Assembly: GCA_015062535.1 (NCBI GenBank)
Contig: SUUK01000001.1
Location: forward strand, 257,917 to 321,916
Direction of reading: 5' to 3'
Length of the DNA stretch: 64,000 bases
From: Alphaproteobacteria bacterium
GTDB taxonomy: Bacteria; Pseudomonadota; Alphaproteobacteria; RF32; CAG-239
Shown piece by piece: positions 17,642 through 25,481 of this stretch. The notes under the pieces are model-generated. The model worked only from the letters and a program-made list of their open reading frames with translations, was not told the DNA's origin and made no database searches. A program made the position numbers and the translations under genes. Positions within the stretch are counted from its first letter, which is position 1. Each line of letters opens with the position of its first letter.

Positions 17642-18433
17642 TTAGCTTATAGTTTTTCTGAAATAACAAGCATCATCAACCCATGGCTTCACATCATAAG
17701 GAATTCCATGCCCTGTTTCCATTGTAATTAAAGCATTTTCTGTAGTATAATCTAAAACAAGCCCACGCAAATCATAATTACCTTCACCAAAATGCAAATG
17801 GCTATCATTTGTAGAACTAAAATCACCATCACAAAGATGATACATAACAGGATTTAACGCCTTCATTTCAGATAAGAAAGAAAAAACATCATTATTACAA
17901 GCATTTGCCCCACAAATAGCATGAGAAAAATCAAGACAAAATAGGGCATTTGCTTCATCAATAAACCTTTTAATTTCAAAAGGTTTTATACCATGAAGCT
18001 CATTTTTTGTTTGAGAACAATAAGATGGAAGATTTTCAACCGTCAAACGACTATCATGAAAATCAATAAATTGTCTAATACTTTCATCTAAAAATTCTTC
18101 ACCTTTCCCCATACCTGGATGCAAAATAATATAAGGAGCATCAAGCAAATCAGCAAATTTTTGTGAATCACTTAACCTTTTTTTATTGTTATAAAACTCA
18201 TTTTTATCAGCAATATTAAGCTGTTGAATGTTATGAGGAGCATGAATTATAGTTTTAACCCTATAAAACATATCATAAACTATATCCTTAGTTTCATCAA
18301 AACTATCGGGAAGGGCAAATAATTCCAAATAATCAAAAACCCCATCTTTTAACGAAGCTTCTGCTGATTTTGCAAAATCTACATTTTTTATAAAATCTTT
18401 TGACCATAACTTTAAGCCTAAACTTCGCATCAT
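17642..18433 (-). CDS. TIM-barrel protein of the sugar isomerase / endonuclease IV superfamily
   Basis: The 263 residues carry metal-site motifs at the ends of barrel strands: TIIHAPHNIQ, YIILHPGMGKG, LTVENLPS, ALFCLDFSHAICG, MYHLCDGD, DSHLHFGEGNYDL and ITMETGHG. These give the His, Glu and Asp set typical of xylose-isomerase-like TIM barrels (PF01261), including endonuclease IV and sugar epimerases. Substrate and reaction are unknown. GGAGATTT precedes ATGATG. Its stop faces murG with 3 bp between. The gene-free dif-like region begins directly upstream. Confidence 0.75.
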   Translation of the reverse strand: MMRSLGLKLWSKDFIKNVDFAKSAEASLKDGVFDYLELFALPDSFDETKDIVYDMFYRVKTIIHAPHNIQQLNIADKNEFYNNKKRLSDSQKFADLLDAPYIILHPGMGKGEEFLDESIRQFIDFHDSRLTVENLPSYCSQTKNELHGIKPFEIKRFIDEANALFCLDFSHAICGANACNNDVFSFLSEMKALNPVMYHLCDGDFSSTNDSHLHFGEGNYDLRGLVLDYTTENALITMETGHGIPYDVKPWVDDACYFRKTIS

Positions 18434-18638
18434 AAATCTCCAAATAAAATTGATAGTTTCTGATTTATAAATAAAATAAAAATAAAATCAAGCAAAGAAA
18501 AAAACAAAACATATCGACTAAAATTATTTTTTTTGAAAATTTATTTTTTAAATTAATTTTAAATTTTATGTATACAAAATCCCCCCATAAAATTTCACAA
18601 ATTCCATTATAAGAGGGCTATTTATATACATATATCAT

Positions 18639-18666
18639 TTGTCGCATAATTTATATTATGTATACA
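18639..18666. other. Candidate dif site (XerC/XerD recombination)
   Basis: The 28-bp layout is an 11-bp XerC arm ending CGCATAA, a 6-bp centre TTTATA, and an 11-bp XerD arm beginning TTATGT. The 19-bp core CGCATAATTTATATTATGT differs from the E. coli dif core at one position (T for G in the centre). The outer arm ends are less similar. It lies in a gene-free region, as chromosomal dif sites do. Against it: by eye the plus strand is C-richer than G on both sides, so no strand-skew switch is obvious here. Confidence 0.65.
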
Positions 18667-18784
18667 AATCACCTATTAGACGCCCCTAAAAGAAAAAAAT
18701 TATATAAATTTACACTTTCCTCAAAACTAACTTAATGTACAATCTAAAGCAAAACTTTTTTAAGAGCTCTGAGATCGAGCAAAA

Positions 18785-18806
18785 TATATTTTATCGATAA
18801 AATATA
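18785..18806. repeat. 22-bp perfect palindrome
   Basis: The arms TATATTTTATC and GATAAAATATA are centred on ATCGAT. GAGC upstream (18777-18780) and GCTC downstream (18813-18816) could lengthen the hairpin after short mismatches. No neighbouring gene uses it as a terminator. It lies about 120 bp from the dif-like site. Confidence 0.6.
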
Positions 18807-19206
18807 CGACGAGCTCAATATAAATCGACCTATTTTATTTACTACTCAATATAACAGCTGTTATCCTAATATAATATTAAAACTCTATCTAAAAACATAA
18901 AACAATTATCTATTACACTTAATCAGCAATTATCCCTTTATTATTGGCAACCTTTTAACTTTTCTCTATAATTAATTATCATTCATTAAATAAAAAAGCC
19001 CAAATCTAATATTAAAAAAATCTACAAATCTAAAAACATTTTATCATAAACTAAAAAGCATCACTTAAAACAAACTAAAAAGCAAACTTTTTTATTTTTA
19101 TTATTTTCAATTAAATTATTTTACCACCAATAGCATTTCTTAAAAAAAATAAAATAACTCCCCTTTTCTACTTTATTTATTGTTTTGTCAAATTAGACAA
19201 AACAAA

Positions 19207-21087
19207 TCATCCTCTCTTTCCCATATTCTTTTTTGCAGTCATAGCATAATAATCCTCATAATTTATTGTTTTTTTATTATTAAGCATTTTTACATTATCT
19301 TCCTGCAACTTAGACAAAGGATAATCTGGACGGAAATAGTCATTAAATTCCTCTGGAATCAAATCAATAACCCTTTTATATTTACCAAACTTTGCATTTG
19401 GAGTACATAAATTATCTAATATTTCTCCAGCCCTATCTAAATATAACGTACAAAAATCATCACCATCAGGAACTGGAATCATATTCTTTTGTTTATCCAA
19501 AATATAATTACCCTTTGAATCTGTTTTACATTTACAAATTTCATTTAATTCAAGAGTATAAATAGCACAATGCAAAAATCCTTTATCTCTAATATAATAA
19601 ACAGGCATATTAGCGATATCTTTTTCATTCCATATATCATTTAATATACATGCAAGCATATACTCTCTTTTAACTAACCCTTTTTGTTTCCTAAATCCTG
19701 TTAATTTTCTTGTTAAATCTTCTTTTGAAGCACCTTTTTTCAAATCTTGAAAATATTGTGATTTAACTAAAGCTGTCGGTCCCCAACAAAATCCAGCTCC
19801 AATAGTGGCTTTAAGCTCTTGATCTGAACATTTCCTATCAACAGAAGCTATAATAGGTAACATATTTTTTTCAATATATCTCCATTTTTGCAAGAATACA
19901 TCATTATTTGTAAATACGGTATTATCGTCAACTCTACACATACCGCCTTTATCGTCATAATAGACAGTATTTCCTCCACCAACAGTTCTTACCCCTTTTC
20001 CGTCAGTAAAACTTTCATTAGCCATCCCTTCTACACTAGTTAACAATATTGTTATATCTTCTCTTAATTCGTTAATTCTAGCTAAATTTCCATATTCATC
20101 ATTCAAAATAGTACCATCAAAGGTCATATATTTACCTTTTTCATTTAATACTTTATTTTTAACTACAATTTCTTGTTTATCTATCTTTAAGTTTTTCCGA
20201 TAATCCGCTGTTTTTTTAACACCAACACCCGCTCCAACAGTTAATAATGTTGCAAGTAAAGCCACTCTATATCCTCTTGGAACATAAGAAAGAGCATCTT
20301 TAAACTCAGTTTCTGCTATTTTTTTCTTAAGATTTTTTTTGAAAACGCTTATATTTTTAACCAATTTCTTTTTAGCATTTTTAGAAGCTTTCTTAGATGC
20401 TTCAATTCCACTATCAATAAACTCTTCAACTATTGGTTTTACCTCTTCAACAGCTTTACGAACCTGCCTTTCACCTTTTTTAATAGCAGTCTCTACAATA
20501 GGTGAAACCTTTTCTTTAACACGTTTTACTTGACCAACAACTACTTTTTGTTTTTCTTTAGCCGTTTCTAAAAACTCTAAAACTTCAAGCATTTGAGGCG
20601 TTTTATCATTAAGCAATGCAGGTTTATTTCTTTCCATTAAAAGAGCATTATATTTTTTTGCTGTATGATCATAAAAAGTAATCTCGCCAACATCAACGCC
20701 CATTTGGCTTAATTGTCTATGAGCATTAATTATCATATTATATTTAACTTCAGCCCTTTTTATTGCCTTTTTAGCAATTTCTTCAGGATTTATCTCTTTA
20801 TTATATCCAAATGGAATAACAAATTTCATTCCTTCATATTCAACACATCTAACACGACGTCCTGCTTCATTATATTTACGTCTATCTTCCCCCTCAAAAT
20901 CAAACAATTGATTTCTAAATCTTGCAACAGACTGTCTTGTTGTATTACTTCCAACAGTGCACGAAAAAGGCACAACGAATTCTTTATCTCCCACAAAAAG
21001 TTCAAAAAAATCGTCATTTCCCTTTTTAAAATTATCTTCAATAAGGTAGAGATCATTTTTAGTAAATCTATCATCTAATTCTATCAT
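19207..21087 (-). CDS. Large protein with C-terminal GH24 (T4-type) lysozyme domain
   Basis: The protein has 626 residues. Residues 1-~160 are an unrecognised mixed domain. Residues ~165-265 are a Lys/Glu/Val-rich amphipathic helical region. A hydrophobic segment at ~274-292 (VALLATLLTVGAGVGV) looks like a membrane helix. From ~340 on there is a GH24 lysozyme-like domain: SVEGMANESFTDGKGVRTVG places Glu353, Asp362 and Thr368 at exactly the spacing of T4 lysozyme Glu11, Asp20 and Thr26. It should cleave the MurNAc-GlcNAc bond of peptidoglycan. GGGGAGATAAATA precedes the ATG. No holin or phage gene is nearby. A membrane-anchored cell-wall remodelling enzyme or an antibacterial effector are both possible. 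Confidence 0.7.
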   Translation of the reverse strand: MIELDDRFTKNDLYLIEDNFKKGNDDFFELFVGDKEFVVPFSCTVGSNTTRQSVARFRNQLFDFEGEDRRKYNEAGRRVRCVEYEGMKFVIPFGYNKEINPEEIAKKAIKRAEVKYNMIINAHRQLSQMGVDVGEITFYDHTAKKYNALLMERNKPALLNDKTPQMLEVLEFLETAKEKQKVVVGQVKRVKEKVSPIVETAIKKGERQVRKAVEEVKPIVEEFIDSGIEASKKASKNAKKKLVKNISVFKKNLKKKIAETEFKDALSYVPRGYRVALLATLLTVGAGVGVKKTADYRKNLKIDKQEIVVKNKVLNEKGKYMTFDGTILNDEYGNLARINELREDITILLTSVEGMANESFTDGKGVRTVGGGNTVYYDDKGGMCRVDDNTVFTNNDVFLQKWRYIEKNMLPIIASVDRKCSDQELKATIGAGFCWGPTALVKSQYFQDLKKGASKEDLTRKLTGFRKQKGLVKREYMLACILNDIWNEKDIANMPVYYIRDKGFLHCAIYTLELNEICKCKTDSKGNYILDKQKNMIPVPDGDDFCTLYLDRAGEILDNLCTPNAKFGKYKRVIDLIPEEFNDYFRPDYPLSKLQEDNVKMLNNKKTINYEDYYAMTAKKNMGKRG

Positions 21088-21141
21088 TATTTATCTCCCC
21101 AAAACATACCTTATTATATCACAAATATTAGGTTAAAGCAA

Positions 21142-22410
21142 TTATTTTTTATTATATTTAATTTTTAAATAAATTTTTTGCTTTTTAATATCATCTTTTC
21201 GTTCGATTACATCATTTTCTTTATATATTTTAGCCAAACCTTTTCCATCACTCATATCTAAAACAATATCTTCTACAAAAGTTTTTTTCTCAAACTTCAA
21301 TCGAAGTAAATTTAATACTTCATCACAACCTTCTCCTGTTAGTCCCGAAACCCCAACTCCATTTAATTTATTCTTTTCCTTTAAAAACTCTCTTTCATTC
21401 AAGTCTAACAAATCAATTTTATTATACACTTCAATATAATTGTCTTCGTACTCAATTTTGGTTAAACCCAATTCATGCAATACTTTACATACTTCTTGTT
21501 TTTGTTCCTTATATTGTGCATTTGATGCATCAATAACATGCAAAATAATATCTGCCTCAAGAACCTCTTCTAAGGTTGCCCTAAATGACATAACTAGTTC
21601 ATGAGGAAGGTTTGAAATAAATCCAACTGTATCAGATATTATAACATCTAAACCTTTAGCTAATTCCAACTTTCTCATAGTCGGATCAAGTGTTGCAAAA
21701 AGCATATCTTGAGCTAAAACTTTAGCTTTCGTTAATTTATTAAATAATGTTGATTTTCCAGCATTTGTATATCCGACAAGAGCAACCACAGGATAAGGAA
21801 CTTTAACTCTTGCACTTCGCTGAATTGTTCTAGTTTTCTTAACCTTTTCTAGGTCTTTTTTGATTTTTAATATTCTATTATCAATATGACGTCTATCTAA
21901 TTCTATTTGTGTTTCACCTGGCCCACCTAAAAATCCACCACCACCACGTTGTCTTTCAAGGTGTGTCCAACTACGAACTAACCTACCCCTTTGATATGTC
22001 AAATGAGCTAATTCTACCTGAAGTTTTCCTTCTTTTGTTTGTGCTCTTCTTCCAAAAATCTCCAAAATAACAGCCGTTCTATCAATAACTTTTAGATTAA
22101 GACTTTTTTCAAGGTTTCTTTGTTGTACAGCACTAATAGGTTGATCAATAACAAGTAACTCTATATCGTTTTCTATACAACTTTCTTTTATACGTTCAAC
22201 AACACCTTTACCAAAGAAACTTCCTGGAATAATTTTTTGAACATTTACACTATAACAAAGGACAGCCTCCTGCCCCATTGCGACAACCAAACCACTTGCT
22301 TCATTTTCTCTACTTTTTATATCTTCAAGAGAATTAGCTTGATTTAAGGTTTTCACAATAGGACAGACGATAGCTGTCCTTGTTTTCTTGTCCTTCTCAA
22401 CGAGTTGCAA
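21142..22410 (-). CDS. hflX: GTPase HflX
   Basis: The 422 residues contain the HflX N-terminal domain, then the linker with GRRAQTKEGKLQVELAHL and RQRGGGGFLGGPGETQIE, then the G domain with P-loop GYTNAGKSTLFNKL, DTVGFISNLPHELV and NKIDLL. HflX splits stalled or heat-damaged ribosomes. The likely start is TTG at 22410, two bases after the hfq stop, with GAAGG inside the end of hfq, so translation is probably coupled to hfq. The hfq-hflX order is the classical proteobacterial one. Confidence 0.95.
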   Translation of the reverse strand: MQLVEKDKKTRTAIVCPIVKTLNQANSLEDIKSRENEASGLVVAMGQEAVLCYSVNVQKIIPGSFFGKGVVERIKESCIENDIELLVIDQPISAVQQRNLEKSLNLKVIDRTAVILEIFGRRAQTKEGKLQVELAHLTYQRGRLVRSWTHLERQRGGGGFLGGPGETQIELDRRHIDNRILKIKKDLEKVKKTRTIQRSARVKVPYPVVALVGYTNAGKSTLFNKLTKAKVLAQDMLFATLDPTMRKLELAKGLDVIISDTVGFISNLPHELVMSFRATLEEVLEADIILHVIDASNAQYKEQKQEVCKVLHELGLTKIEYEDNYIEVYNKIDLLDLNEREFLKEKNKLNGVGVSGLTGEGCDEVLNLLRLKFEKKTFVEDIVLDMSDGKGLAKIYKENDVIERKDDIKKQKIYLKIKYNKK

Positions 22411-22412
22411 AG

Positions 22413-22631
22413 TTAACCTTCAACAACATCAATTGGTGTCGCTGGCATAATCGTCGAAACTGCATGCGAATAAACAAGTTGAGTATGACCATCACGTCTA
22501 AGCAACAAAGAAGTTGCATCAAACCATGTAATCACTCCTTGCAATTTAACTCCATTAATTAAAAAAACAGTAACAGAGATCTTTTTATCTTTAATATCAT
22601 TTAAAAAATCAACTTGTGCATTTGTAGTCAT
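22413..22631 (-). CDS. hfq: RNA chaperone Hfq
   Basis: The 72 residues contain the Sm1 segment [20 protein letters not shown] and [18 protein letters not shown], and an Sm2 segment [12 protein letters not shown] (usually YKHAIST). The chain is short, with almost no C-terminal tail, as in Alphaproteobacteria. It is a homohexameric ring that pairs small RNAs with mRNAs. A longer frame starts upstream at 22694, but AAGGAAATTAAAG before the internal ATG at 22631, and the family alignment, fix the start. It is followed by hflX after 2 bp. Confidence 0.95.
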   Translation of the reverse strand: MTTNAQVDFLNDIKDKKISVTVFLINGVKLQGVITWFDATSLLLRRDGHTQLVYSHAVSTIMPATPIDVVEG

Positions 22632-22752
22632 CTTTAATTTCCTTATTATATTTATCCACATTATGCCAACAAAAGATTTCCTCCCTTGTTGCACATAACA
22701 AATATAAACTCAATTTAGTTAACATATTCTAAACCTCAAAAATTTTATATAA

Positions 22753-22780
22753 AAAAAATGGCACTTTTGTGCCACTTTTT
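22753..22780 (-). terminator. Terminator after gltX
   Basis: TGGCAC-TTTT-GTGCCA, flanked by A and T runs, lies 28 bp beyond the gltX stop. On the minus strand it reads into eight T. Confidence 0.85.
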
Positions 22781-22802
22781 CTTTTTTTAATAAGCAAAAC
22801 TT

Positions 22803-24221
22803 TTAAATTGCTTTTTTAAGTCTTGCCAAACTTTCTTCTTTTCCAAGAATTGATGCTATCTCACTAGCACCACCTGGAGTTGTTTCTAATCCTGTTAAAG
22901 CAATTCTAACAGGATAAAGCACTTGCCCATTCTTTAATCCATTTTCAACGGCAACCCCTTTTAAACACTCAAAAATACTTTCATTAGTCCAAACATTAAG
23001 TCCTTCAAGTGCATTAAACGCTAATTTCAAAGAATTTTCTGCAATCTCAACGTCTGTTTTCATCTTTTTGTTAACAAACAATTCCTTTGAATATGCAGGC
23101 AATTCTTCTATAAACATAACTTGCTCTTTTATATCAAGCAGTGTCTCAATACGAGGTTGTAAAACTTTAGAAAGTTCTACTTTATTAATATCTTTTGTTA
23201 AAAACTTAGCATATTCTTTTTCTGCCAACTTATGAAATTTATCAAAATCTAACTCTCTAATATAACAACCATTCATCCATTTTAATTTTTGAATATCAAA
23301 AATAGCTGGTGATTTATTCAATCGATTCGCATCAAAAACTCGTTCTAATTCTTTTAATGAGAAGATTTCTTGCTCAGTTCCAGGATTCCACCCCAAAAGC
23401 GCTATATAATTTAAAATTGCCTCAGGCAAATAACCTTTTGCAACTAAATCCTGAAAAGATGCATCCCCATTTCTCTTTGATAATTTATGATGAGCATCCT
23501 TCATAACTTGTGCAACGTGCACATAAATAGGAGGCTCCCAACCAAATGCTTCATAAATAAGATTATATTTAGGAGTTGAAGAAATATACTCATTTCCTCT
23601 AACAACATGAGTTATTTTCATCAAATGATCATCTACAACATTTGCAAAATTATATGTAGGAAAGCCATCACTTTTTAATAACACACCTTCATCAAGTTCA
23701 TCATAGTCAATTTCTATTTCACCATAAACAACATCATTAAATAAAGATTTCCCTTTTTTATTAATTGTTTGTCTGATTACAAATGGCTCACCATTAAGAA
23801 CTCTCTTTTTAGCTTCTTCTAAAGAAATATTTTTACAAGGATCAACAAACTTTGTATTAGTTTCATCATCTTTTTGTTCATCAACTTCATCTTTTGAGCA
23901 AAAACAATAATGTGCACCACCAAGTTCAACCAACTTATGAGCATATTCTTGATATAAACTCAAACGTTCAGATTGAACATATGGCCCATATTCTCCACCA
24001 ACATCAGGGCCTTCATCCCAATTCATGCCAACAGTTTTTAAAGTATTATAAATAATATCCGTAGCACCTTCAACATAACGTTTTTGGTCCGTATCTTCAA
24101 TACGCAAAATAAATTGACCGCCATCTCTTTTAGCAATCAAATATTCATATAAAGCAGTTCTTAAATTACCAATATGCATATATCCTGTTGGACTTGGAGC
24201 AAAACGTGTTCTTGATTTCAT
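22803..24221 (-). CDS. gltX: Glutamate--tRNA ligase
   Basis: This 472-residue class I synthetase has the HIGH-type motif APSPTGYMHIGNLRTA near the N-terminus and KMSKS as HHKLSKRNGD in the middle. A Cys pair in YCFCSKDE and the insertion domain with DGFPTYNFANVVDDHLM are typical. It charges tRNA-Glu, and in many Alphaproteobacteria also tRNA-Gln for later amidation; whether GatCAB is present cannot be seen here. AAGGAGAGTATTTAAT precedes the ATG. Its own terminator follows. Confidence 0.97.
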   Translation of the reverse strand: MKSRTRFAPSPTGYMHIGNLRTALYEYLIAKRDGGQFILRIEDTDQKRYVEGATDIIYNTLKTVGMNWDEGPDVGGEYGPYVQSERLSLYQEYAHKLVELGGAHYCFCSKDEVDEQKDDETNTKFVDPCKNISLEEAKKRVLNGEPFVIRQTINKKGKSLFNDVVYGEIEIDYDELDEGVLLKSDGFPTYNFANVVDDHLMKITHVVRGNEYISSTPKYNLIYEAFGWEPPIYVHVAQVMKDAHHKLSKRNGDASFQDLVAKGYLPEAILNYIALLGWNPGTEQEIFSLKELERVFDANRLNKSPAIFDIQKLKWMNGCYIRELDFDKFHKLAEKEYAKFLTKDINKVELSKVLQPRIETLLDIKEQVMFIEELPAYSKELFVNKKMKTDVEIAENSLKLAFNALEGLNVWTNESIFECLKGVAVENGLKNGQVLYPVRIALTGLETTPGGASEIASILGKEESLARLKKAI

Positions 24222-24307
24222 ATTAAATACTCTCCTTAAAAACTAAAACATCTATCAATACTTATCCTAAAACAAACTAAATGTAAAGAACAAACTACAA
24301 AAAAATA

Positions 24308-24331
24308 AGGGAGTAAAAACTCCCCTATTTT
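24308..24331 (-). terminator. Terminator after the DUF805 gene
   Basis: The stem AGGGAGT-AAAA-ACTCCCCT, with flanking AAATA and TATTT, is followed on the minus strand by a run of T. It lies between the DUF805 gene and gltX. Confidence 0.8.
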
Positions 24332-24346
24332 ACGAGCCAATATAAC

Positions 24347-25093
24347 TTAAAAATACCAAACACCTAAGTAAAGCATTCCAACAGTCATTATATACAACAC
24401 ATAGAAAATACTTAACTTAAGCGCAAATTCATCATAAACTTTTCCAGTAAATCTTGCCTCACCATATTCATTTTTTGCTTCATCACCTTTATAAAACAAA
24501 GTAACAATCAAAAATTTTAAAGAATAATACAATACAGAATATAGAAATGTAACAAAACAACCGCTTAAAAATAATGTAAGCAACTCAAACCCAATATTTT
24601 GTAACTCATCAATAGTCAAAACTAGAATACCCACAACAACTACCCCCATAAATACTTGTTCTAGATATCCATACCACGCAAGTTTACCCAAATCATGCAT
24701 ACGACGAACTAACATAGAAAAAATTGGAATAAGAGGTAAAAAGAAACTTCCCCAATAACATATTTGTGCTATTCGAACACATACATCAATTTTTTCAATC
24801 CCATAACCTAAAAGATTAGCATCCATCAAAAATCTTGGAGAAAGATAATAGCTACTTTGTAATTGAATAACAACACTAAGCACTGCATTAACTAGTAAAA
24901 AACACCACAATTCTAGCCTAGAACTACGACCTTTTAAATTAAAGATATTTTTCCACCCTTCATAAAATATTTTAAAAAATAAATCAGGTGTAATCTTATC
25001 TAAATTACTATCACTAATTATATTGTCTTTTTTTACAGCAACTTTCTTAAATGTTTTTTTCACACCTATTTTTTTATTGCCCTCTTTTACCAT
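24347..25093 (-). CDS. DUF805 family membrane protein
   Basis: The 248 residues carry DUF805 landmarks: FNLKGRSSRLELWCFLLVN before the first helix, IPIFSMLVRRMHDLGKLAWY between helices, and GDEAKNEYGEARF near the end. There are five to six predicted inner-membrane helices and a Lys-rich cytoplasmic N-terminus (~35 residues). The family is widespread and without a known reaction. GGGAG precedes the ATG, and a good terminator follows the stop. It is a single-gene unit. Confidence 0.85.
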   Translation of the reverse strand: MVKEGNKKIGVKKTFKKVAVKKDNIISDSNLDKITPDLFFKIFYEGWKNIFNLKGRSSRLELWCFLLVNAVLSVVIQLQSSYYLSPRFLMDANLLGYGIEKIDVCVRIAQICYWGSFFLPLIPIFSMLVRRMHDLGKLAWYGYLEQVFMGVVVVGILVLTIDELQNIGFELLTLFLSGCFVTFLYSVLYYSLKFLIVTLFYKGDEAKNEYGEARFTGKVYDEFALKLSIFYVLYIMTVGMLYLGVWYF

Positions 25094-25274
25094 AACAAAA
25101 ACTCCCTACTATTATAAGTATGTTATATCTATAAACTAAAAATTATTAAAATTCATTTAAATCAAATACATTATAGCACTATCAAAAAACTTGACAAAAT
25201 AAAAAAAATACTTAAATTGAACAAACACATATGTATTATTCTGACATTTTTATTTTTATTTATGTTATTTTTAG

Positions 25275-25481
25275 AGTGCAGGTACGTGAGTATATGTACT
25301 CTTTTGAAAGAAAAAGTATTTAATACAACATACACACTCGTTGTGATTAAACCATTTCTTGATTTACAACAAATCCAGTATGTCCCTACGTGAGTAACGA
25401 CCATCTGGTTAGAGTTTTTTTAAACTCTACAAGTTCTTTCACTTCCCTGTACTATAACAACAATAGTACAGGGATTTTTTT
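25275..25481 (+). ncRNA. Candidate small RNA ending in a strong terminator
   Basis: This gene-free interval ends in a textbook plus-strand terminator with no plus-strand CDS before it. Inside are a hairpin TAGAGTTT-TTTT-AAACTCTA (25410-25429) and two identical words TACGTGAGTA (25283-25292 and 25387-25396). Two promoter-like signals lie upstream: TTGACA (25191-25196) with TAAATT 16 nt later, and TGTTATTTT near 25263-25271. The 5' end is therefore approximate. It is not recognisable as 6S, SRP, tmRNA or RNase P RNA. An Hfq-dependent sRNA is plausible, since hfq is present. Confidence 0.45.
25445..25481 (+). terminator. Strong intrinsic terminator on the plus strand
   Basis: The stem CCCTGTACTAT / ATAGTACAGGG, 11 bp with a 7-nt loop, is followed by ATTTTTTT. 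Only the plus strand has the T run, so it ends a plus-strand transcript that converges on uvrA. Confidence 0.85.

Larger units (their letters stand above)
18434..19206. other. 773-bp gene-free region with dif-like site
   Basis: No credible CDS, tRNA or terminator is present. It holds a dif-like site (18639-18666), an extra copy of the dif right arm (TTATGTATACAAA) at 18566-18578, and a 22-bp perfect palindrome (18785-18806) set between two GAGCTC words (18764-18769 and 18811-18816). The rest is very AT-rich. It is the longest gene-free stretch in the window. Confidence 0.7.

Noticed and set aside
25171..25404. 77-codon minus-strand frame between the DUF805 gene and uvrA
   Set aside because: No ribosome site, composition unlike the other proteins, and it overlaps the candidate plus-strand sRNA.
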